NCBI RefSeq assembly: GCF_032854445.1
Contig: NC_088302.1
Location: forward strand, 42,377,645-42,441,644
Reading direction: 5' to 3'
DNA from: Liolophura sinensis
Taxonomy: Eukaryota > Mollusca > Polyplacophora > Chitonida > Chitonidae
Length of the DNA: 64,000 nucleotides
Made by a program: the position numbers and the translations under genes. The notes beneath the pieces were generated by a model. That model worked only from the letters and a program-made list of their open reading frames with translations. It made no database searches and was not told the DNA's origin. Shown piece by piece: positions 1 to 11,678 of this stretch; position 1 is the first letter of the stretch, and each line of letters starts with the position of its first letter.

Positions 1-228
1 TACTCAAGAATAATTCAATTATACAACGGCGTTCAGCATTATGGTGGATGAAAACCGGGCACAGCCCAGGGGAAACCCACGACCATCCGCAGGTTGCTGT
101 CAGACCTTCCCACTTACGGCCGAGGAGGAAGCCAGCATGAGCTGGACTTGAACTCACAGTGACCGCATTGGTGAGAGGCTGCTGGGTCATTACTCTGCGC
201 TAGCGCGCTAACCGACTGAGCCATCATA
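1..228 (-). mobile_element. SINE family 1 copy, cut by window edge
   Basis: tRNA-derived SINE read on the minus strand. The tRNA-like head with the A-box region lies at the right end (gagccat) and the B-box complement (ttgaactcac) in the middle. The body has the family hallmark blocks cagcattatggtgg and aacccacgaccatccgcagg. The 3' tail runs off the left edge of the window. It is somewhat diverged from other copies here, for example one base is missing in the cccgggggaaa block. Confidence 0.85.
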
Positions 229-240
229 TTCTCTTCCATA

Positions 241-389
241 CATTTATTTATTTATTTGACTGGGGTTCTACTCCTTACTCAAGAATATTTCACTTATACG
301 ACGGCGGCCAGCATTATGGTAGGAGGAAACAGGGCAGAGCCCGGGGAAACCCGCGACCATCTGCAGGCTGCTGTCAGACCTTCCATGCA
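241..389 (-). mobile_element. SINE family 1, 5'-truncated copy
   Basis: Starts with the (attt)n tail, then the conserved 3' domain (tactcaagaatatttcacttat) and body up to cagaccttcc, where it stops. The tRNA-like head is missing. 5' truncation is usual for SINEs copied by LINE machinery. Confidence 0.8.
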
Positions 390-1655
390 TACATAATATA
401 TACATACAAACAAGCTTTCAGTTCATACATACCCACGTGTTCTTTCTTCACTCTCCTTTCTCCCTTCTTTAACCTCCTATTACATAATTGGGGTGAACAT
501 TACTTTATATGTAATGCATGTAATGCAATCAATGTTCTGTCTGTAGTGGCTTGAGAAACGGTGTCATCTCAGGTGATCCTGGGTCATTTGTCTATATTGT
601 AGAGGTTAACTGATGATCGTGTAAGTTTACAGAATTGTTATTCAGTACGATGCTGTGTCGAATGTGGCGCTAACAAGTTTGGCGGATGTGAAATAAGCGG
701 TTTACTGGAATTTTATTCCACGACGTTTTCGATAAGCGGTATTTTAGTATAGTGTTAGCTCGAATACGATGCATGTTTGTGTGTTTATGATCGTTATTAT
801 CTGCAAATTAAATGACTGTTGCCGATAAGGAATCAGTACAAACTAGTATTAGAGGTTTCAGGCGACGAATAAAATTTTTTTTCTCTTTTTTTTTTGCTGA
901 TAATTAGAATTACAAACCTCAGGGTATGAATGTTAGAATGTGGAGAAGCAGTGGCTTATTTGTCACATATGAAGGGAAGGTAAAATTTTGATCTTAATTT
1001 TTCACAACACACATACAACACTTTTAGTAGTTACACTAACGTTTCCGGCATTTTCTTTTTTTAAGATTGTTCAAAGGAACTCGCCAGTATCGGTTGTTAG
1101 GACATCCTGTTGTTGTTGTTTGTAGCTAACAAGATGGTCATTTTGAGATTAGTTCGAATAGAAACACGTCCGTTCACCGTAAAATCTAATTTGTTAAAAT
1201 TAACATAACATTATGTTTCTAAGTAATGGTAGGATATACTATGTTACTCTGAAATAATAATTATGTCATGGCCAATACCCCGCAACACCAAAACATATCC
1301 TATGGAATAACAGAGCAAGTGTGTCATATGTAACATAAGTCATGTTTCTGCTTTCACTCAGTCAATTTAACAGAGTAGTTCTTAGAATGTAGATGTTAAG
1401 AGGCTAGTGTATTGCCCGGATCTTCAGTTCTGAAATCTCTTGCCCAAAACAGTGGCATGCAGATCTAAACGACTATTCGTTATAAGTTAGTATCGTTTGG
1501 CCTGCAGAACATTCTTGCACACATCTCGATAAACAGGTGTTTACCTTTGGGTGCTAGCTATGTGGGGGTCATGTTACCTTAGACAGGCGATAAAGCAATA
1601 TGTCACAGCAAACCGGAAACAGATTCAGAAATGATTTTTATGACGGAAAACTCAC
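390..1655. other. Non-coding, probable first intron of the ammonium transporter gene
   Basis: No exon with convincing splice sites was seen here. Because the transporter exon at 1656-1773 ends in a 5' splice site and runs leftward, this AT-rich stretch is inferred to be intron. Confidence 0.4.
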
Positions 1656-1773
1656 CTGACTGCATTGTAAACACGATGAAAGCGCTGGTCAAAATCCAGG
1701 TGGCGTCGTCGTGGGAGACCACCATGCTGTTCTTGCCCCCCGCCTGTTGGGGCGTTGTGAGATTAGGAAACAT
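1656..1773 (-). CDS. Ammonium transporter (AMT family), first coding exon, partial
   Basis: Reading leftward from ATG at 1773, 39 full codons plus one base end at a strong 5' splice site (TCAG|GTGAGT, donor GT at 1654-1655). The N-terminus contains an N-glycosylation sequon (NLT) and then DDATWILTSAFIVFTMQSG. This is the start of transmembrane helix 1 in AMT/Rh-type ammonium channels, in which the motif D-x-T-W-I-L-x-S-x-F-I-x-F-x-M-Q is highly conserved. The family moves ammonium or ammonia across membranes as a trimer. An alternative start is the Met at codon 17. The remaining exons must lie to the left, outside the window. The family assignment rests on this one exon but the motif is distinctive. 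Confidence 0.8.
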
Positions 1774-2433
1774 TCTGTGTCCAGCTGAGCTTTAAGATCC
1801 GTTATCCACGGATCGATTAATCCGCCATCGTTGACAGCGGTTCCAGATCCAAAGTTTAACAAGATAGATTTGCGGCGATCATACCTCTTGCCCCGTTCCG
1901 AACACTACTGATCCAGTCAAAGGATACCGTTTGTGAGGAATGCCAGATAAACAGCTCTGTCAGTAGTCGCCCAGCTGGTGGAGAACAGATGTGTATGTTT
2001 CAAGGGGATACGATAAAGAGAGTCGTATAACGGTATCACGTAAGACTGTTTATATTGATCGACATTATACATCGCTTCGCCAACTCTAAGACCGGTTGAT
2101 GGCATTTAATGTGTTTTCCTCATGATGCGACATGTTCACCACAGCACACGGATCTGTGCAATCCGCCAAGTCCAGTAACCTGCCGACATATCTGATCTCG
2201 GTAAATGAGTAGTGAGGTCACCTCTTTGGACCTACCGTATAAACGTCAGCGTCCCGTCCTCAGGGCGGGGGGGGGGGGGGGGGGGGAGGAGTCTGTTGAC
2301 TTAATGATGAGAGCATGAGGACTAGGGAGCGCGTGTTACAAGAACCCTACCCTGGGGAAAACAAACCATACCGATGAAATGGCTAAACCAGATTCACATC
2401 TACTGCCAGGAATAAACCGCTGTTTAACTCTCT
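1774..2433. other. Upstream region of the transporter gene, with a poly-G run
   Basis: No exon recognised. A run of about 20 G lies at 2267-2286. The area between the minus-strand transporter start and the plus-strand TATA element at 2437 could hold promoters in both directions, which is inference only. Confidence 0.3.
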
Positions 2434-2436
2434 CCC

Positions 2437-2515
2437 TATAAAGGCATCTACAAGTATTATTGCTTACTGTATATGAGATTTGCCTGGACGTTCAAATAAG
2501 AAAGCTCAGTACCAG
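2437..2515 (+). promoter_or_regulatory. Candidate TATA promoter with non-coding first exon and 5' splice site
   Basis: TATAAA at 2437-2442 is followed about 75 bases later by CAGTACCAG|GTAAGAT, a near-consensus 5' splice site (GT at 2516-2517) with a T-rich intron start. This is the arrangement of a short untranslated first exon (about 2467-2515). No partner exon was identified with confidence; a small exon with good borders at 9074-9105 is one possibility. Confidence 0.3.
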
Positions 2516-2989
2516 GTAAGATAATCTCTTGTTTTTTTTTACACTGTAACTGATCTGTGTCAAATAATTATTTACTTTTAAAACATTCCTTATCGTAACT
2601 TATTTTTGTGTTACCAATTATATATATCATATATATCAGTCCTTATGCTGCAAACCCTATTAAATCCTATCTTACTTTAACAGTGGTCAAAGTGTTGAGT
2701 TGATGTATTGGCCGACTTCTTGGTCGATTTATCAGTCACCTGTCCCACGCTATCCATGTAACTGGATCTCGTGCCTGACAACGTCCACTTTGTAGTTGGC
2801 ATCGTGATACTACTTTGATCGGGCAATAAGCACATCCATATTCAGAAATAAACCAACGCCATTGGGTTGAGGTCACGAAACTCGGCCAAGTAACTCCGAC
2901 GAAAGATCCAGTATTCTTGGAAAACCTGTCTGCCAGATAGAGTTAAATTTCGCGAGTGAATGGGTCCATCAACCGCAAGAGTTATTTCG

Positions 2990-3715
2990 ATGGGAGGATA
3001 GGGAAGATCTTGTCTGGCTCTGTCAGTAATAGGTCGTGAAAATAGTATAGTGTAGAGCAAGACAAATCGCTTGTCTCTGTGCGCCCATCAACTAATGGGC
3101 TGATTGAAATATTGTATTATCTAGTTCAAGGTATTTGTTGTGATATATAAAATAACACACTCTTCTCCTCCCCAAGCCGGAACAGGAGGTTTAAGGGGAC
3201 AGGTCACTTTTTTGAAGATCAGGGAGGGATGTTCCAAAAAATTTGATCCTCGAGAAGAAGAAAACGCACATATCCACTTGTGCGAAAATCCCGTAAACAG
3301 CTCCATCAGTAAATGGCCTGAAAAAATTGTAGGTCTGCCAGTAAATGTCATGAAAAATACGATTGTTCCGTCAGTAATGGGCTGGGAAAACACAGTCGTT
3401 CAGTCAATAAATGGATGACCACCACACCAATGCCGTCAGTAAATGTCAGGAAAGACACAGCTGTTAAGTAAGTAAATGTCAGGAAAACACAGCTGTTAAG
3501 TAAGTAAACTGCTTGAAAATACGGAGGTTCCGTCAGTAAATGGCTGAAAAACACACCAATTCTGCTTGTATATGTGGTAAAGTACTGTGACAAAAGTTCC
3601 GCCTGTACACGCGATAAAACGAAATGATCTTACCGCAAATATCTAAACTACTCACGAAAATATCCATAAAAAACAACAGGGCGACCTGTAAATGGTCGGG
3701 AAAACAGTTGCACGC
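2990..3715. repeat. Degenerate minisatellite (gtcagtaaatg... units)
   Basis: Variants of the unit c(c/t)gtcagtaaatg(t/g)c..gaaaa-caca occur about every 35 to 50 bases, for example near 3303, 3340, 3371, 3437, 3471 and 3532. Two units (3437-3510) are close copies of each other. Short open frames in this stretch are products of the repetition. Confidence 0.6.
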
Positions 3716-6250
3716 TACACATCAATTTTCTGAAAACAGTATAGAGCTGTTACAACAAACTGGAACTCTTCCTTCACTTCAGTGATGGAAAAACATTGAC
3801 ACATTGGATGATTGTCAACCTCACTCACCAAAAGGTGTGGAGAAATGCCATTTGCTTTGAAAAAACTAGGCCAGAGTACAATCGAAAAACCGTAATACAC
3901 ACAAAATTAATACCTTGTCTCCTAATGGTCTGACGGCAGTCTCTGTGATTATCAGCATATCCAAGGCGGCAATCCATTCACTACAAGAGCAGAAAGGGTA
4001 TAACAGCCCTCACATGCTGTATAGGTTTGCATAGAGACTTCTTCTCAGTTTCACTAAATTACAAATGGAGCAAAATTCCGATTAGATCCGTTGACTTCTG
4101 GAAATGAGGCGTTGTGTTTGCCAATGTCTCGTTCAACCTTCACATCTTAACCAGTGGGCTGTAAATCATGGAAGTCTGTTAGCAATGGCTAACTGCGTTC
4201 TTGTAGTGTGCGCTGTTCAAAAAGTGTTGGCCGCTGTCGGTATATTTACTCACTGCATAGTCTCACACCAATGTCAGGCATGCATACCCCATATAATTGT
4301 CTCTCAGAAATATTATTCTTCCTTTACATGCCGGCCAAACACATGTCGCCCGATTGGGTTTGATTTTCTTTACAACAATACAAGGAGAGTAGCGGAAACA
4401 TCTCGTCCCCGATTCAACCAGAAGAAACATATAATGCCATGGCTGTGACCAATACATGTATTATACGCAGAAAATGTGTCCATTAACTGGTTAAAAACAT
4501 TGAAAGAGAGAGTAACGGTAGATTTTGTCTTAAAAAAGTTCATAATTACGTTCCCGACCCAGCCATTAATTCCCATTACCACTCCAACCCACAACTATTA
4601 AAAATGGTTACATGCAGACCAGAGTAGGCTACCATTTGCTTCAGATGACCTCAGCAAGACATTGGTGTATGTAGTCCAGGCACGTAGACCTAATCAAAGC
4701 TTCAGACGCTATCTAGGTGTAACAAAACATGCTTCGGTCATGCTTTGATTGCATTTTTTCCGGTTCCCTGATATCAATACCCTCTGTTTTGACATTACAG
4801 GGATAATGCCATAAATATTGCTACAAATGAGGATTGAGTGTGGTAACACAAGTGGCGCAAAGCCTCGAAGACGTCAATGTTGATAATGTTGTCAATGTTG
4901 CTTTAGGGTATTTCCAAGGTGTGTGCTTGAGGAAATTTTACGTTGTGCGGTAGAGCGCAGCGCAATGATTCGGCCTTCCTCGCAGGCACGTACACGTACG
5001 TTCACTGCTAATTTTCGAAACGTATAATGAATGGACCGGAAATATATCTGATGGATATTTACTGAAGCCAGCTGTAAGTCTACTGGCACACACTGTAGTG
5101 TAGATTTATACATGCTAGCTACAGGAGAACCACCTCTCAAAGGCCTGAAAAAACATTCCGTGCACTATCAAACATGTAATAGCAAAAGTTATGTGACTGT
5201 CATATCGCTTAAAGGTCAGGGTTACTGTCCATGAACGTTGAAATATATCTTAAAAGCAATTCCAGATATATGTTGAATGCATTTTAAGACATTAAAATAT
5301 CTAAAACGGCAAGTTTTAAACGATACGTGGACATTACTTTACAGATATCTCAAAATATTTTCCAAACGTGAAATTCTTTATAGCATATGTAGGAAATAAT
5401 GTCTCTATAAGTATACAAGTAAATAGCGACATATTCGAGATTGCTATTACCGTTCACTTTCACTCATGTCTCCGCATCTGGATGTCCAAAGATATCTAAA
5501 ATAAATGTCGCCAGCCTTGCCATGATGCTGTATTAACATTTAATCGTAAAAGGTTATACAACACAGTGTGAAATAGCCGTTGAATAATATCTTGATCTTT
5601 CATCTTACAGAAAAAAACCACATTCCGGTTAGATAATCAATGTTGATGTAATAAATATTGTGAATTATTGAGTTCATCTCTCAATTGTGACTGATTAACG
5701 TGCTACTTTAGTCCTAAGAGAAGCTGCCCGGAAATATTAAAATGATATGAATGACACCCTAGGGAACAGAGCTAACATCAGGGTTCACAAAGTTTTACGA
5801 CGAATAACACTATTCAACTCGTATAAGTGAAGATTCCTCAAAATTATGTGACGTGATAATGCTCTTTAGACGACAGATTGGCTATCGATGGTGTTTTCAG
5901 CCAATCACAGGCTTTAATTCCAAAGTACTTATTGATGAAGAAAACGTCTTTATATGAAGACAGTAGGGGCGGAGCCAAAGAAACCGTGCGCCGAGTGAGC
6001 AGACATTGATTGACAGGTCACCGACCAGATGACATAACAACGGCTGTTGGGTTGACACACTAACAGACCAGTGACAGGAAGAGAGGGCGTGGCTTTGCAT
6101 GAAATAGACAATCAGTCGTCTATAGCCAATCTACGCTTCGCTCCACCCCCGTCATAATCGTGAAGACGTTTTATAATGACCTCTATCCTATACTTATGCG
6201 ACGATGAGTCAAGTAGATGTGCCGCCGAGTAAGGCATGCGCGTTTGAAAG
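3716..6250. other. No gene recognised
   Basis: AT-rich DNA with frequent stops in all frames. Open frames of 60-114 codons (for example 4104-4448) have no recognisable domain and no paired splice sites. CCAAT-like boxes at about 5901 and 6124 and a GC-box-like ggggcgg near 5967 precede the ACGTCA cluster. Confidence 0.4.
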
Positions 6251-6254
6251 TGAG

Positions 6255-6336
6255 ACGTCATTTATTGCTATACATCAGGGATGGGTAACGTCAAGTCTTC
6301 TTGCATGACGTCACACCAAGAAAATTGAAGACGTCA
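6255..6336. promoter_or_regulatory. Cluster of four ACGTCA (CRE-like) sites
   Basis: ACGTCA occurs at 6255-6260, 6288-6293, within a perfect palindromic TGACGTCA at 6306-6313, and at 6331-6336. TGACGTCA is the canonical cAMP response element bound by CREB/ATF bZIP factors. CCAAT-like boxes lie 130-350 bases upstream. No transcript start could be placed. Confidence 0.35.
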
Positions 6337-6399
6337 GAAAACTTTTGTTTCCGTGCTATCCTCCGAATCTCGTGCCAGCGATTTTAATACATTGCTGCG

Positions 6400-7320
6400 T
6401 TTTAAAAATTTAGGAAAGCAATTCAGACTGTTTTAATCTTTTTCATTCAACCTTCCTTTTTAATAATTCAGGTTTTTACATTAGTTTCATTATTATTTCA
6501 CAAAGCTCCCTGACCAAAGATACTGTGGAATCTAGAAATTTTTGGCGTAGTGTCTGAACTGAAGCCTCATATCATTCACAAACCAGAGTGAAATCGAACA
6601 CTTAACCACGGAGCCGTTGTGCTCCACTTTGAGTGATAAACGCCCTTTAATGCCTATAATTCGTTGCTGAACAGCGCGAAGAAGTGAAATATGCTTTCAC
6701 ATAAAACCGCGAGTAGTATGATTATTGTATTGTCCGAAAATTACAACCGTTGAAGTCTGCACTGTGAGGAGTGCGGAGAAGTAGCCGAAAATTGGTGTTG
6801 GTGAAGCAAACACATTGAAACAAAACCAGCCCTGTGAGCTATGTGGCCGGAAATTGCAGTTATCAAATTCTTGACAAAAACCAGGAAGAAAACAAAAAGA
6901 AAGGAAAAGGAGAAAAATTGTTAGAGAGTGGGTGGTTATTGTCATTCATAAACACGCCTGATATAGACAAAAGCATTTTCAGCAAAAGACATAGGCTTTC
7001 ATTTGAAGGAATGCAAACTATTATTTGTGATTGTATTATTCGGAACCCATACGTGCCGACAAGTAATTAAGCTTTCGCTTTCATTCTCGGATAATAACAG
7101 GTATTTTGTAGTTGCCAAGCACCGGTGTCGTCATTATTGTTGAATTCAGAATAATGACGGCAGCGGTGCTTCCATTGTGCGCGTGCCCTTGGGTCTGTTT
7201 AATGGTGTTTGTGGCCGCCATATTGATTTTCGAGGGCAATGTAAAGACGTGGTAAAGGTTACAGATCACAGATGGTTACAATTGTTTCACTGCTTATTGT
7301 CCCGTAAATAGAGCAAGTAA
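6400..7320. other. No gene recognised
   Basis: Unique-looking AT-rich sequence. No exon with acceptor, open frame and donor was seen. Confidence 0.35.
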
Positions 7321-7326
7321 CGAGTG

Positions 7327-7330
<4 letters not shown>

Positions 7331-7374
<44 letters not shown>
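7331..7374. repeat. (TA)n microsatellite
   Basis: Uninterrupted alternating TA of about 44 bases. Confidence 0.95.
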
Positions 7375-7378
<4 letters not shown>

Positions 7379-8128
7379 CATTTGTTTTACGTCAATTTTT
7401 CAGATATAGGACGTTGAACAGTCAATATATGTGCGTGCCAAAACTGTGTCTTCTTGCGGCATGGCGAAACCATGCCGACAAAGTGCTACCACCACTGAAT
7501 CATCATGACCGAGACACCAAACATGATACCCCATCCTGTCACATTACACTGACACCGTTCCAACAAGTCATGTTTCCTTGCTTTAACCTCTCAGTGCAGA
7601 GCGCCAAGCGAGGCAGCAGCAAGTACCATTTTTCAGCATGATCTCATACGGATTTGATCGCAGCTCTCAAAAACTTCGAAGCAGATGCACTAAACGTTAC
7701 GCCATCGAAGTAGTCTAGAGAGTAATGGGTGTTATGGACTCAGTACTCAGGGGATAGAACAAGAAGAAAGAAAGTCCACGAAAACCATGCTCAGCGTTTG
7801 CCTTCACCATATCTATTAACTTGCCTCTTTCACAATTTTGAAATATTCCCGTCTTTTCTTATATAATTATTGACCTCATGAAATACACGTATAATCAGTA
7901 CACCATATCACGTGATGCCTATTGACGTCATTGTGCAAACCGTCTGCTGAACACCTCGAAGTAGGTAACTCTTACAATCTCGTTCACTACGTGTTTTGGG
8001 GTGTTTTTTTTTTCTCCACTGACAGAATTTTTCGAATTTTAGCCAGCCGGTGGTTACTTCCCTACATGGTGTAATGGGCTTACTTGGGTTGTAAAATAAG
8101 CATAGCAATGGTATTTCCTGGTACTGGC

Positions 8129-8470
8129 ATATATAATAGACACTGTTCTACACTGATGTCTTGTGACCGATGTAACAGACACTAGTCTACACTGATGTCA
8201 TGTCATCAATAAAACAGACACTGGTCTACACTGATGTCTTGTCATCGATACAACAGACACTGGTCTACACTGATGTCTTGTCATAGATATAACAGAGACT
8301 GGTCTACACTGATGTCTTGTCATCGATATAACAGACACTGGTCTACACTGATGTCTTGTCATCGACATAACAAACAGTGATCTACGCCGATTTCTTGTGA
8401 TCGATATAAGAGACAGTGGTCTACACTGATGTCGTGATCAATATAGCAGACAGTGATTAACTCCAGTGTC
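8129..8470. repeat. 39-bp minisatellite, about 8-9 units
   Basis: Unit of 39 bases built on acagacactggtctacactg followed by atgtcttgtcatcgatata. The central units are nearly identical and the edges decay, as expected for unequal exchange. No function is suggested by the sequence. Confidence 0.9.
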
Positions 8471-9073
8471 ATGTATAACGGAACATGCCCGAAGTCTCAC
8501 ATACTCTTTAAAAAGTATTCCGAATTATTTGTGTGATATTGCATAACTGAAATATTGCAGTTCTATGTAAGCTAAAATGTGCACATTCAGAAAATGGAAA
8601 TTTCCTCGACTTTACCTATGTTAACCAATTTTGATGCTGTCAAAATATTTCCCTCAGACTAGAAGGCAGTTGATCCGGTGACGTCATGCAAACCTGTTTT
8701 ACCAAATGTGCGTGGTGTGTACGAGTGAGGGGTGTTAAAACCAGGATTCTGCTGGTGGACTTAGCATTCCCTAGATCTGGTACCTCGGCATTGTTTTATT
8801 GTTTTTGTATGCCAAATGTTATATCGACACAGCATTTTAAGTGATCCAAAACCAGTGACATCTAATAAATTGTAGTTAACACCACAGCATGTTTTTAACC
8901 TACTTCTGCTTAAGCCATGGTGCTAGGGAGCGGGTAATTTGATGCTGTTTAAGTAATTACATGAACAGTTATAAAAGAAAGAAAAAATAAAATTGTTCCC
9001 AAAATTAGATGACAGAGCATGAAAACCTATTTGCCAATATGGCCTTTATTATTTTGTTTATATTTTCTTTCAG
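8471..9073. other. No gene recognised
   Basis: AT-rich sequence without supported exons, ending in a T-rich tract plus CAG that forms the acceptor of the small exon candidate at 9074. Confidence 0.35.
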
Positions 9074-9105
9074 GAGAAAAGGGAACTTGAAGATATTTTT
9101 ATATG
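9074..9105 (+). other. Candidate 32-base exon
   Basis: Good acceptor (attttctttcag) and donor (TATATG|GTGAGTG) flank 32 bases whose first frame reads EKRELEDIFI, an acidic/basic helix-like stretch. An exon this short with both borders could occur by chance, and no neighbouring exon of the same frame was located. Confidence 0.2.
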
Positions 9106-9344
9106 GTGAGTGTTTGGAATCACCTTTGGTATTTGTCATCTTTACATAATAATGTTCTAAATAATGATGTGACACACGTCTAATAAATTAATTTGAGTGT
9201 AAATTTTTGTTTAAACACATGTATTTAATCTGAATTATGATAATATTTCTGAATATATTATAAATGTAAATAAGATCAAAGTTCGGTTTGGGCACATTTG
9301 TTTTTTCTTTTCATGAACGACAGTCTTTTTTTACAGGCTGTGTA

Positions 9345-9660
9345 TCAGAAGTCCAGGCATACATAAGATTGGCAGGGCAATACAATATTTTCACCAATAT
9401 TCCACCTTAAGGCAGTTGAGATATAAACAAATGTGTCCAAGATTCCCATCGTCTGTCAAATGTTAGTTCTTTCCTTGTGCATAAAAATGATACCTTTTAT
9501 TAGAAATACAGGCATATATGAGATTGGTTACAATGCAGGTCAGCGTAATATTTCATCATTATTCCATTAGATCGGTTGAGATGTGAGCAATTGTGTCCAA
9601 AGTTCTTATCATCTGTCAAAGGCTAATTCTTTCCTTGAATATAAGAAGGATACCCTTTCA
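9345..9660. repeat. Two diverged copies of a ~165-bp segment at the LINE 3' end
   Basis: Segments starting near 9350 and 9512 share the order caggcata-a-gagattgg, aatattt(c)a-c-atattcca, gttgagat-t-a-caa-tgtgtcca and ctgtcaaa-g-tagttctttccttg. They look like a tandem duplication in or next to the 3' part of the degraded LINE. Confidence 0.6.
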
Positions 9661-11215
9661 ATTTCCCAATATTATCTAAGAACATATTTAAAAGCTGAAG
9701 CTTTTGCCATTTGTTTTCTAAACTTACACTGATAAATACACAATTTAGCCAAAATTAGCATGCTATCAAAGACCTTATCTGTGCTGTCCATTCTCAGAAG
9801 AACTACCCGTTTCGTTAAATTCACTGGGCCATGCGAGGAAGTTTTGAACCACTCACTTATATCATCCCAGAATTCATTACTTCTGCTACATTCAAAAGAT
9901 TAATCTTCTAGAGTTCTGGTTTTTCTTTGGCATAGATCTCACGGAGATGACCCTTTTACATGTATCTTAAAAAGGAAACTATTTGTACTTAAAATGCATT
10001 TTCTGTCATTCAAAAGTAAACTATTAGGATATGCGATTATTGGGTACACAATGTTTGTTTCTCTCTTTTTGAATTTCTGCAGATAATTTTTATTAGCATT
10101 AAACAGACCTGCAAATTGCATAAAGTTAGTGTTAATTCCATATTTAACTTGAATTCACCAAAACCCATTAGCTCTGTCCCATTAGCATGTAAGAGGTCAT
10201 TTACATATTAGATACGTTTTAAATACCACTGTATATAAAACACTGATTGGTAACCTATTCTAATATCATTTTGGGACACAGTTTGGGATACAGCTGATTT
10301 TCAGTTATCACATGGGTGTTCTTCTTGAAACATTGCCCAAAAATCAAATATTTCTGACCAAAAACGGTGCTTTAATTTGTCACTGAGGTTTTTTGAGTTT
10401 TGAGCGGTCAGTCTGCTAAATCACATTCCATTCCCAGTTGGTACAGAGTAATTATATAACAAGAATGAGTTGACTTGTATCATCTGCAAAGTGATTAACG
10501 TTGTATTGTGTCTCGCCTACGGTAATTCCTTTTAAATTTGAATTTTTTTTATTAGTGCTCTACACATAGTATAAATAAATGTGGTGACAGAGGGTCCCCT
10601 TGTGTGCAACCTCTTGAAATACAGAATTTGTCAATTAAAAAACCACATTGTAATACAGAGGAGGAAATGTTGTTATATTTTAAACTGAGCCAGCTTTGTA
10701 AATAATGTCGAGTTTTTGCCCTCTTTGGGCATACAGGTTATTATAGCCATTCTTTGGTTTACAGAAAGTTCATCTCTTTCGTACCCATAATTGGCACCTT
10801 TGATCAAAAAATAATTTAAGCCTATCGAAAAAAAATTATTTAATTCTTCTAATCGTTTTATCTTTATATACTCGCATCCTTGGTTTTACCTCTAAACTTT
10901 CTCAGTGTCTTCCTGGATATTGTTTTCTTCGTGTTTTGCTGCTTCACGTTTTCTGGCAGGATACTCAATGGTATTACATCGAATCTGCATCAGCATGACA
11001 TCAAGGAGTAGTTGTGTATTAATTGTAAAGTTTAACAGTTCTAGATCTAGTTCTGTCAAAGTATTAGCATATGTCGTTTCTGTTGAATATTGTTTTATTG
11101 TTTCCATTATAGTTGATTTCACCAAATAAACATATTTTATATCTTTAAGCAAGGATCCTTGAATTTCCAAACACCATTAGCTCCTTTAAACACCGAAAAT
11201 CTACATCCTAAAATC
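9660..11215 (-). pseudogene. Degraded non-LTR retrotransposon (LINE), reverse transcriptase remnant
   Basis: Translating the minus strand gives, in order and in shifting frames, a pre-RT stretch (11170-10892), ELSVNQRMAIITCMPKEGK (about 10795-10720), RGCTQGDPLSPHLFILC (about 10615-10565), HFADDT (about 10492-10477) and a C-terminal region (10121-9939). QGDPLSP and F/Y-A-D-D are RT core motifs of LINE ORF2 proteins; the FADD aspartates are the metal-binding catalytic pair. The order and style resemble L1-like elements. Spacing is too short between the first motifs, so part of the RT is deleted, and frameshifts interrupt the rest. It is a dead fragment. Confidence 0.75.
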
Positions 11216-11678
11216 ACCATGGTTTTCACCCGGTTTGTGTTTGTTGCATTAAATATAATTTAGGCAACGCAATTTTCACAACAGCAGAAAAGCTAAAGTT
11301 TCACAAACTTCGTATGAATCACAGCAGGCCAACGATATAATACCGATTTTATATCCTAATGTCACCAAGTTCTTTTGTGAGTTGTCCGTCTGACGTGGAT
11401 TCATGGAAAGAAATCCACACTACTGACAGTTTTCCGCCCTTGTCGGATTGAGCATAATCGGAGATTGGCGGAACAGATACGGTCTGCATCTACCTGCATG
11501 GCGATTCTTCAAAACGGCTTCAGTAAGCATTGCTGGGCTTAATTCTGGGCGATGCTTGAAGTCGCTGATTTCAGATCAGTGACACTACGATGTAGATTCT
11601 ATGGCACCTTGGTATTCATTATAAGCCATTAAAGCACACAACGAAGGGACAGGAATGTGATGATGAAGCTTTTAACCA

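Noticed and set aside
4104-4448. 114-codon Cys-rich plus-strand frame
   Set aside because: No signal peptide, no splice context, no repeated cysteine logic, and an overlapping frame of similar size on the other strand. Likely chance.
8129-8470. CRISPR-like array from 39-bp repeats
   Set aside because: The whole unit repeats without unique spacers and the genome is eukaryotic; it is a minisatellite.
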